14,432 bases of DNA from JAVBLQ01 sp031553435 (GTDB taxonomy: Bacteria; Bacteroidota; Bacteroidia; Bacteroidales; Azobacteroidaceae). The position numbers and the translations under genes were made by a program. Positions 6,899 to 13,065 of this stretch are shown piece by piece (within the stretch, counting starts at the first letter, position 1; every line of letters starts with the position of its first letter). The notes below the pieces were generated by a model, which had not been told where the DNA came from, did not search any database, and worked only from the letters and a program-made list of their open reading frames with translations. The stretch lies in the NCBI GenBank assembly GCA_031553435.1, contig JAVBLQ010000100.1:1-14432 (forward strand), in the 5' to 3' direction.

Positions 6899-8036
6899 AC
6901 GGATTATTGCGGTTTCCACCTTGTTGCGGAGGATTGTATCCTCCGGGATTAGGATTGTAACCCGGATTGGGGTTATAATTAGGCATTGGTGGGTTGTAAC
7001 CCGGATTGTATCCGCCGCCGGCATACATAGTATTCATTGTCATTGCATTCAACAAGCGGGCATACACCTGGTTGAGAGCTGCAATCTGTTGAGTCATCTT
7101 TTCTGTTTCGCTACGGAAAATGGTACTGTCCATTACAGAAGCTTCATACATATCTTTCATGCGTGTAAGTCCGGCATTGATGCGGCCTAAGGCTTCCATT
7201 TGTGTATTGATGCTTTGTACCTGCAATTCGTAAATCTGATTCAAACCGGACATGTTACGGTTCAGTGTTTCCATTTGTTGGATATAACCTCTTGAATTTT
7301 CGTCGATACTATCTGAATTTTCTGTGATTGTTTTATAAGAATTTAATAAAATATCGGATACATCGGTCAGACTGTTTGTTACGGAACTGAATTTTTCCAT
7401 ATTTTCCGACATACCTTTAATTTTTTCCAGATATTCCTGGGTGGCTATGGATAATTCTCCCATTTTGGAGAGTTGTTCTGCCGCGCTCGACATTTTTTTG
7501 ATGCTTTCCGCTAAAGAGACGGTGTCTTCTTCCGAAATATTAACTCCGGAAGGGATGCCGAAAGATTCTTTGGTTTTATTCACATCAATAGGTTCTCCGA
7601 AAGAGGCTCCGCCAACGATGATGGTTTGTCCTCCTGCGGCAGCTATGCCTCCGGATGGTTGATAGCCTCTTGTGTCGCCACTGGGATATGCTGTCGATTG
7701 GATGCGGACACTGTTTTCATTGCCGTTTCCACCTCCGCCTCCACCATTGAATGAAGGACGTTCATCAGGATCTTTTGAATCGAGCACCGGAAATACTTCT
7801 TCCCATCTATATTCTTTGGCAGGCGTGTCGAATGCTGAAATGATGAATACGAAAAATTCAGTAACCATCCCTATGGTGAGCAAGATGCTTCCTCCGGGCC
7901 AATTTTCGAGCTTGGCTAAAGCTCCAATGATTACGATTGCAGCTCCAAAACTGTAAAAGAATTGAAAAAAACGCTTGCCCTGATCGCGTGACAAGAATTT
8001 TTCTACTATATTTTTATATCTTCTTCTGATACCCAT
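6897..8036 (-). CDS. porL: T9SS motor component PorL/GldL with extended Gly/Asn/Pro/Tyr-rich tail
   Basis: 379 residues, longer than F. johnsoniae GldL or P. gingivalis PorL. The core is typical: two membrane helices at about 26-41 and 50-69, joined by a LENWPGG loop, with Glu60 (TEFFVF) buried in the second. Family work places a conserved Glu there as the proton-path residue of the motor. A glycine-rich linker (about 97-150, with six consecutive Gly) leads to a long helical coiled-coil region (about 165-325). The last 40 or so residues are a repetitive GYNP/NYNPNP tail ending GGNRNNP. At DNA level the tail contains the repeated 15-mer TTGTAACCCGGATTG (6955-6969 and 6994-7008). PorL forms a pentameric inner-membrane channel around a PorM dimer. 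The tail is not needed for family recognition and may be lineage-specific. Confidence 0.93.
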   Translation of the reverse strand: MGIRRRYKNIVEKFLSRDQGKRFFQFFYSFGAAIVIIGALAKLENWPGGSILLTIGMVTEFFVFIISAFDTPAKEYRWEEVFPVLDSKDPDERPSFNGGGGGGNGNENSVRIQSTAYPSGDTRGYQPSGGIAAAGGQTIIVGGASFGEPIDVNKTKESFGIPSGVNISEEDTVSLAESIKKMSSAAEQLSKMGELSIATQEYLEKIKGMSENMEKFSSVTNSLTDVSDILLNSYKTITENSDSIDENSRGYIQQMETLNRNMSGLNQIYELQVQSINTQMEALGRINAGLTRMKDMYEASVMDSTIFRSETEKMTQQIAALNQVYARLLNAMTMNTMYAGGGYNPGYNPPMPNYNPNPGYNPNPGGYNPPQQGGNRNNP

Positions 8037-8042
8037 TTTTGT

Positions 8043-8084
8043 AAGTTTTACGTTTTAAGTTATACGTTTATGTTTTTGGTTTTA
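8043..8084. repeat. degenerate heptamer array in the porK-porL gap, 4 clear and 2 weak copies
   Basis: Plus-strand words: AAGTTTT (8043-8049), ACGTTTT (8050-8056), AAGTTAT (8057-8063), ACGTTTA (8064-8070), then the weaker TGTTTTT and GGTTTTA (8071-8084). The last unit contains the porK stop triplet (8082-8084). The words are the same as in the porL-porM gap. On the coding strand TATAACTTAAAA (8064-8053) lies 16 bases before the porL ATG. Confidence 0.7.
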
Positions 8085-9509
8085 TTTTTTTGAGAATCCG
8101 ACGTAGGTGCGAACACAGCGGAATCCAATGTATGAGCGTTGTTCGTTCTGAAATTCAAATGTTCTCATATCAGAGCGTATGTCATGAGCAACATCTTTCC
8201 AGGAGCCGCCTCTGACTACTTTTTTCTTCATCACATAGCGATCTTCTTTGGCAGCGTTGTAACGGTATTCGGGGTTGATGTCGTTCATAATTTCCGGGCC
8301 TGATTCCAGGAAACTGGTTGATGTCCATTCCGCCACATTTCCGGCCATATCGTAAAGTCCGAATTCATTGGGAGAAAATGATGCAACACGGGAAGTGATC
8401 AAATGTCCGTCTTTCGGATAGTTTCCTCTGTCGGGTTTAAAGTTGCCCAGGAAACAGCCTTTGCTGCTTTCCACTCCTGATTGTGACCATGGATATTTGT
8501 TTTCGCTTTTTCCAGCACGGGCGGCATATTCGAATTCAGCTTCTGTCGGTAAACGGTAAGACTCGATTACACGACCGTCTTTTAGTTTGACGGATTTGAG
8601 AAGGTAATCGGTGCGCCATACACAAAATGCAGTAGCTTGTTCCCATGAAACTCCTACGACCGGATAGTCATTGTAACCCGGATGGTTGAAGTACAGGCGC
8701 ATGTAAGGTTCGTTGTATGAGTTGTTGAAATCATTTACCCAACAAGTTTCATCCGGATAAATATTTACAATTCTGGTATGTAGAAAATCAAATAAAGTAC
8801 CCAGTGGACGGGTAATTGTTTCATTAATGATTTGACCTTCGTCATTGATATATGCCGTATCTTTTGAAATCATGACAACTTCATTGGGATCGATTTTAAT
8901 ATCGGTATTCTTGATCCGGTCTTGCGGATTCAAGCGATTTCTTCGGAGAGCTGCGGCTGTAAAATCATACCATTGATAACGGAAAGTCATTTGTTTGTCG
9001 TCCAATTTCTTTTCTCCGGTAATCGGATGGGTGTAATATACACTGTTGATGGCGTTTAGCTCGTCTTCATTGGCTCTTCTTTCAGTAGGGATCGGTCGGT
9101 TCCAATTCAAAATAGGAGCGGGGAGAGGGTCTCCGTTTTTATCCTCTTCAATTTTAAACAGATCGTCGCCGCCATATGCAGGATCATATAAGCGTTCGCG
9201 GACAATAGAATCCCTTACCCAATAGACAAACTGACGGTATTCTGCGTTGGTTATTTCTGTTTCGTCCATCCAGAATGATTCGATGGAAACGCCTTTAGGA
9301 TCCTGGTGAGTTCCCCACAAAGAATCTTTGTCGGATGGTCCCATGTTGTATGCCCCTCTTTTGATGAGAACCATACCATAGGGAGAGGGCTCGTTCCATA
9401 CCGGGGCGCTCATTCCTGTGAGTTCCCCTCCTCCTCCGGAGCTTTTGTTAGGGCTGCCGCATGCGGCGCATATCGCTATAATTACAATAAAAAATATTGC
9501 TTTTTTCAT
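8082..9509 (-). CDS. porK: T9SS outer-membrane lipoprotein PorK/GldK
   Basis: 475 residues. A short hydrophobic signal ends in a lipobox-like CAAC, with Cys17 as the probable lipidated residue. A polar Ser/Gly linker follows. Most of the protein is a formylglycine-generating-enzyme-like (sulfatase-modifying factor) domain: GMVLIKRGAYNMG, FWMDETEITNAEYRQFV, YPVVGVSWEQATAFCVWR, YRLPTEAEFEYAARAG, FGLYDMAGNVAEWTS and VVRGGSWKDVAHDIRSDMR, ending YIGFRCVRTY. The catalytic cysteine pair of true FGE enzymes is not visible after RGGSW, consistent with the structural role of GldK. In the family PorK is anchored in the outer membrane and forms the periplasmic ring with PorN. porP ends 5 bases upstream. 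Confidence 0.95.
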   Translation of the reverse strand: MKKAIFFIVIIAICAACGSPNKSSGGGGELTGMSAPVWNEPSPYGMVLIKRGAYNMGPSDKDSLWGTHQDPKGVSIESFWMDETEITNAEYRQFVYWVRDSIVRERLYDPAYGGDDLFKIEEDKNGDPLPAPILNWNRPIPTERRANEDELNAINSVYYTHPITGEKKLDDKQMTFRYQWYDFTAAALRRNRLNPQDRIKNTDIKIDPNEVVMISKDTAYINDEGQIINETITRPLGTLFDFLHTRIVNIYPDETCWVNDFNNSYNEPYMRLYFNHPGYNDYPVVGVSWEQATAFCVWRTDYLLKSVKLKDGRVIESYRLPTEAEFEYAARAGKSENKYPWSQSGVESSKGCFLGNFKPDRGNYPKDGHLITSRVASFSPNEFGLYDMAGNVAEWTSTSFLESGPEIMNDINPEYRYNAAKEDRYVMKKKVVRGGSWKDVAHDIRSDMRTFEFQNEQRSYIGFRCVRTYVGFSKK

Positions 9510-9514
9510 ATATG

Positions 9515-10459
9515 TTATAATATTCGAACACTCTTATGTTTGTTTTTGTTTCGTTTCCCTTTTGAAAGATCGACGGAATATTTCAAAAATATTTCATGGC
9601 TTCCGGTACTTGCTTTGCTGACAATAGAAATAGGAAAATCGTAAGCATATCCGGCCTGGATTTTCCCGAATTTTGCACCGATGGTAACAATACCCGCATC
9701 ACCCATACGCCAGCCTAAACCGCCCATAAACATTTTGTTGTACCACAGTTTCAAGTTAACATCCACCTGAGTTGCCAATACAATGGATTTGACAAACACT
9801 GATGGTTGTAATTGTAACAACGGATTATTTAATTGTATATTGTATCCTCCCATCAAATAATATGTGCGAGATACATACATGTAAGCAGATTCTTCTAATG
9901 CAATTTCGGGTTCCGTAAGGTGAGAAGAAGACAGTCCAACGTACCATTTATCATGATTATAGGCAATTCCTGCTGCAAGATCAAATGTTTTGCCGCTGAC
10001 GGTTGCGGTTGGGATGCCTTCATCTTCCTGAACATGATAATCGCTGGTCGGGATATAAATTTTGGAACCATCGAAAGATTCGCTGATCAATCCGGCCTGT
10101 AGCCCGACACTTAAAACGCCTCCGAAAAGTTTTGTCTTATATGCGTATTGAGCTGCAACAATATTATGTTGAAATAAACCGATCGATTCGGAAAAAAACA
10201 CGGCCCCGACTCCATGTGTACGATTTAAAAATTGCATCGGCATATCTCCGGAAATAAAAATTGACTTGGGAGCGCCTGGAAAACTTAGCCATTGAGAGCG
10301 ATGAAGAGCTGTTGCGTCCAAATTCCCGGATTGTCCGGCTTCTGCCGGGTTGTAATAATTTTTCACCGCCCAATAATTACTGAACTGGGCATCATATTGA
10401 GCCTTCAATAATGAAAAGGAAAGTGAAATAAAAAGGACAAAAAGGATGAACTTCTTCAT
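9515..10459 (-). CDS. porP: T9SS membrane protein PorP/SprF family
   Basis: 314 residues from the ATG at 10459, chosen because MKKFILFVLFISLSF begins a textbook signal peptide ending in LKAQ. A start 29 codons upstream would overlap the AraC-type gene and add a non-signal leader. The mature start, YDAQFSNYWAVKNYYNPAEAG, is the family signature, followed by ALHRSQWLSFPGAPKSIFISGD and repeated amphipathic strands such as GLSSSHLTEPE and GGLGWRMGDAGIVTIGAKFGKIQAGYAYDFPIS, predicting an outer-membrane beta-barrel. PorP is the first gene of the porPKLMN operon in P. gingivalis, and the order is identical here. The 79 bases between it and the AraC-type gene should hold the operon promoter, but I see no good TAnnTTTG box there, so a different sigma factor is possible. 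Confidence 0.93.
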   Translation of the reverse strand: MKKFILFVLFISLSFSLLKAQYDAQFSNYWAVKNYYNPAEAGQSGNLDATALHRSQWLSFPGAPKSIFISGDMPMQFLNRTHGVGAVFFSESIGLFQHNIVAAQYAYKTKLFGGVLSVGLQAGLISESFDGSKIYIPTSDYHVQEDEGIPTATVSGKTFDLAAGIAYNHDKWYVGLSSSHLTEPEIALEESAYMYVSRTYYLMGGYNIQLNNPLLQLQPSVFVKSIVLATQVDVNLKLWYNKMFMGGLGWRMGDAGIVTIGAKFGKIQAGYAYDFPISIVSKASTGSHEIFLKYSVDLSKGKRNKNKHKSVRIL

Positions 10460-10538
10460 TGATCTTAATTGACAACCGTCTATTTTTTCATTAACGTAAA
10501 TGATGCTGAATAATTGTGTTAGTTTTGAAATATTTGCT

Positions 10539-11432
10539 TTAAACAATTTGATGGTACCTCGACCGATATTCTTTAGGAGTTATTTCCATTTCCGCACGAA
10601 ATGCTTTTGAAAAATGAAAAGGGTCATAATAACCTAAACGAAAGGCGATTTCTTTTATTTTTAAATCCGAAAACTGGAGATAAGAGCATGCCCGCTGTAT
10701 TTTCAATTGATTATAGTATTCCATTGGACTATAAGAAGTTTTTTCTACAAATAGACTGCCGAAATGAGAAGTTGAATAACCGGCATATTGAGAGATTTCT
10801 TCTAATCCTATTTTATTTTCAAGATTTTCTTTCATGAACAAAATACTTTTTTGAATGACATCCAGTTCTTTTACATTTTTGATTTCCCGATATTGATTGA
10901 TATATTTCAAAGACGCTAAAAAATGCATCAGACAAAAACTGGTATATTCCAGATTTTCAGGACTATAACCCATTTCCAGATTTTGAAAAATTTCTTCAAA
11001 TAAAAGGAAACGATCGTTGTATCTACTTTTATCAGACTCTTCAATGTCTATTAATCTTCCGATAATGGATGAAAACATAGAACTATTTTCACCGCAAAAA
11101 TGAAGCCAAAAAATACTCCATGGTTTTGAATTGTCAGAACCATATGCGTGAGCCTCATTCGGAGGGAGAATAAATGCTTGATTTTTATTTAAATGATAAA
11201 CCTGATTTCCATGTTTTATCCATCCCTTGCCTTCTTCACAATAGATGAAAATATATTCGTTGGAGCCTTGAGGTCTTTCTCTGAAGTGATACTTTGCTTT
11301 GGGATAATAACCGATATGGGTTGTATATAATTGTTTAGTAATCGGATTTTTGGATTGATAATTCCGAATATTGTAAGGGGTTACTATCGCCTTTTCTCCT
11401 TTAAATCCTTCTGCAATTTTTTCAATATTCAT
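10539..11432 (-). CDS. AraC family transcriptional regulator with N-terminal cupin (sugar-binding-like) domain
   Basis: 297 residues. The N-terminal half (about 30-130) looks like the AraC-type ligand-binding cupin: EYIFIYCEEGKGWIKHGNQVYHLNKNQ is the conserved strand-turn-strand, followed by AFILPPNEAHAYG and WSIFWLHFCG. The C-terminal 93 residues (205-297) carry the double helix-turn-helix: IGLEEISQYAGYSTSHFGSLF, then KIKEIAFRLGYYDPFHFSKAFR and the closing TPKEYRSRY. It is divergent from the sugar transporter gene with a 172-base shared control region, so it most likely senses a sugar and controls that unit. Three phased repeats in the gap are candidate binding sites, and one lies inside its own proposed promoter, suggesting autoregulation. 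It points towards porP, but a role in T9SS control is not indicated. Confidence 0.9.
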   Translation of the reverse strand: MNIEKIAEGFKGEKAIVTPYNIRNYQSKNPITKQLYTTHIGYYPKAKYHFRERPQGSNEYIFIYCEEGKGWIKHGNQVYHLNKNQAFILPPNEAHAYGSDNSKPWSIFWLHFCGENSSMFSSIIGRLIDIEESDKSRYNDRFLLFEEIFQNLEMGYSPENLEYTSFCLMHFLASLKYINQYREIKNVKELDVIQKSILFMKENLENKIGLEEISQYAGYSTSHFGSLFVEKTSYSPMEYYNQLKIQRACSYLQFSDLKIKEIAFRLGYYDPFHFSKAFRAEMEITPKEYRSRYHQIV

Positions 11433-11441
11433 CGATATATA

Positions 11442-11534
11442 TTTTATACATGAATATCCTGTTTTTTTACATGCTGTTTATTTAAAGCATCGAAAAATGT
11501 CTTTGATCGGGCAAAAATAGTGTTTTTTTACATG
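11442..11534. promoter_or_regulatory. three helically phased candidate operator half-sites for the AraC-type regulator
   Basis: TGTTTTTTTACATG occurs twice without mismatch, at 11460-11473 and 11521-11534. A related TTTTATACATG is at 11442-11452 (10 of 11 bases matching). The shared ACATG ends at 11452, 11473 and 11534, so the spacings are 21 and 61 bases, about two and six helical turns. AraC-type proteins commonly bind direct half-sites 21 bp apart. An 8-bp inverted repeat, ATATTCAT (11425-11432) and ATGAATAT (11450-11457), overlaps the regulator's start codon and the first half-site. Confidence 0.5.
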
Positions 11535-11543
11535 GATTTCAAT
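11512..11543 (-). promoter_or_regulatory. candidate promoter of the AraC-type regulator
   Basis: On the minus strand TATTTTTG (11519-11512) matches TAnnTTTG. ATTG (11543-11540), one base off TTTG, lies 20 bases upstream. Transcription would start near 11505, giving a leader of about 70 bases. The direct repeat at 11521-11534 lies between the two elements, a good position for repression. Confidence 0.4.
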
Positions 11544-11553
11544 AATAAGTGCA

Positions 11554-11583
11554 TTTTTATTCATAAAAGCAGCAATAAATTTG
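11554..11583 (+). promoter_or_regulatory. candidate promoter of the sugar transporter gene
   Basis: TAAATTTG (11576-11583) is a full TAnnTTTG match. A TTTT run at 11554-11557 sits 18 bases upstream in place of a clear TTTG, so activation may be needed. The repeat at 11521-11534 lies just upstream of this weak -33 region, a usual position for an AraC-type activator. The leader to the ATG at 11605 would be about 15 bases. Confidence 0.4.
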
Positions 11584-11604
11584 CACCTTCAAAATATAAA
11601 ATAC

Positions 11605-12984
11605 ATGAAAAGCACACACAGCTCATCTTATCTGCTTCTTATATCTTTGGTTTCCGCTATGGGCGGATTGTTGTTTGGTTACGACTGGGTCGTTATCGGA
11701 GGAGCAAAACCCTTTTACGAAGTATTTTTCGGAATAGAAAATTCACCGGCCATGCAAGGTTGGGTGATGGGAAGCGCCATTTTGGGTTGTTTGCTCGGGG
11801 TAACGGTTTCGGGAAGTTTGTCTGATCGTTATGGTCGTAAACCCTTGATGATTGTGGCCTCTCTTATTTTTATTCTGGCTGCTGTCGGGACAGGAATTGT
11901 AAATACGATCGGATGGTTTATTTTCTTCCGGGTATTTGGGGGCATAGGTATCGGTATTGCGTCTAATCTTTCTCCTATGTATATAGCAGAAGTATCTCCT
12001 TCCAATGTGCGTGGTAAGTTCGTTTCCATCAATCAATTAACAATTGTGATCGGAATACTTGCCGCTCAGATTGTTAACTGGCTGATTGCAGAGCCTATCG
12101 CTCCGGGAGAAGATATATTAGCATCCTGGAATGGACAAATGGGTTGGCGTTGGATGTTCTGGGCCGGAGGAGTTCCCGCCATATTCTTCTTTTTAATGAT
12201 ATTTATTGTTCCCGAAAGTCCCCGTTGGTTGGCTTCACAGGCAAAGTATGAAAAGGCGACTGCTATTTTAACCCGGATTGTCGGAAAAGATTATGCCAAA
12301 CGTGAAATAGATGATATTAAAGCGACCGCGAAAGAAATAACCCAAAAAATCAATTATAAATTATTATTCCAAGGCAAAATGCCTAAAATATTGTTGATTG
12401 GAATTGTCATTGCCGTATTTCAACAGTGGTGTGGAATCAATGTCATTTTCAATTATGCACAGGAAATATTTACAGCTGCCGGATATGGAGTTTCTGATAT
12501 ACTTTTCAATATTGTAATTACCGGAGTGACTAATTTGCTTTTCACTTTTGTCGGCATGTACACTGTTGATAAATTGGGTAGAAGGGCATTGCTGTTGTTT
12601 GGCGCTGCCGGATTGGCTTGTATTTACGCTATTCTTGGAGCCTGTTATTATTTCCAGATTACCGGAATGTTTGTATTAATCATGGTGGTTGCAGCAATTG
12701 CCTGTTATGCAATGACATTAGCTCCCATTGCCTGGGTGGTTATCTCTGAAATATTCCCAACCAGAGTAAGAGGAATGGCTATGGCTGTTGCAACTTTCTC
12801 TTTGTGGACTGCTTGTTTTATTTTAACTTATAGTTTCCCATTGTTAAACAAAGGCTTAGGTTCTTACGGAACATTTTGGGTATATGGGATTATCTGCGTT
12901 TTAGGTTTCATTTTTATCAAAGTAAAACTGCCTGAGACTAAAGGGAAATCGTTGGAAGAAATCGAAAAAACAATATGCCAATAA
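11605..12984 (+). CDS. sugar porter family MFS transporter, XylE/GLUT-like sugar:proton symporter
   Basis: 459 residues from the ATG at 11605; an in-frame TTG at 11581 lies inside the promoter box and is rejected. Sugar porter motifs are all present: GYDW with Asp27 (same position as the proton-coupling Asp27 of E. coli XylE), SDRYGRKP (73-80), SPMYIAEVSP and VRGK, PESPRWL (203-209), QQWCGIN (273-279), VDKLGRR, AWVVISEIFPTRVRG, and PETKGKS (443-449). Twelve inner-membrane helices are expected. By a remembered alignment with XylE, Gln168, Gln288, Gln289, Asn294 and Trp392 are kept (here Gln144, Gln273, Gln274, Asn279, Trp377), but Gln175 is Ile151, Leu297 is Phe282 and Gln415 is Leu400. The Ile/Phe pair is that of the GLUT glucose carriers, so a hexose substrate is as likely as xylose. 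The last codons and stop lie in an octamer repeat. Confidence 0.92.
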   Translation: MKSTHSSSYLLLISLVSAMGGLLFGYDWVVIGGAKPFYEVFFGIENSPAMQGWVMGSAILGCLLGVTVSGSLSDRYGRKPLMIVASLIFILAAVGTGIVNTIGWFIFFRVFGGIGIGIASNLSPMYIAEVSPSNVRGKFVSINQLTIVIGILAAQIVNWLIAEPIAPGEDILASWNGQMGWRWMFWAGGVPAIFFFLMIFIVPESPRWLASQAKYEKATAILTRIVGKDYAKREIDDIKATAKEITQKINYKLLFQGKMPKILLIGIVIAVFQQWCGINVIFNYAQEIFTAAGYGVSDILFNIVITGVTNLLFTFVGMYTVDKLGRRALLLFGAAGLACIYAILGACYYFQITGMFVLIMVVAAIACYAMTLAPIAWVVISEIFPTRVRGMAMAVATFSLWTACFILTYSFPLLNKGLGSYGTFWVYGIICVLGFIFIKVKLPETKGKSLEEIEKTICQ

Positions 12985-13061
12985 ATTGAATATGCCAATA
13001 TGCCAATGAAAACAACAATGAATTGGCACATTGGCATATCACCACATTGGCACATTAATAA
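12972..13061. repeat. octamer arrays in opposite orientations forming a strong hairpin
   Basis: AATATGCC occurs at 12972-12979 (inside the transporter's last codons), 12989-12996 and 12997-13004. After a 17-base spacer the complementary word appears as ATTGGCAC (13022-13029), ATTGGCAT (13030-13037), a diverged ATCACCAC (13038-13045) and ATTGGCAC (13046-13053), then ATTAATAA. The exact period is 8. Bases 12990-13007 pair with 13022-13039 over 18 positions with one mismatch and a 14-base loop. No T tract follows, so this is not a standard intrinsic terminator, but it could limit read-through or protect the transporter mRNA 3' end. It ends 4 bases before the next ATG. Confidence 0.75.
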
Positions 13062-13065
13062 ATTT

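Noticed and set aside
10460..10546. Upstream ATG extending PorP by 29 residues
   Set aside because: It overlaps the end of the AraC-type gene and places a non-signal leader before a perfect signal peptide starting at 10459.
11581..11604. TTG start extending the sugar transporter by 8 residues
   Set aside because: The TTG is part of the TAAATTTG promoter box. The ATG at 11605 fits the usual length of the family N-terminus.
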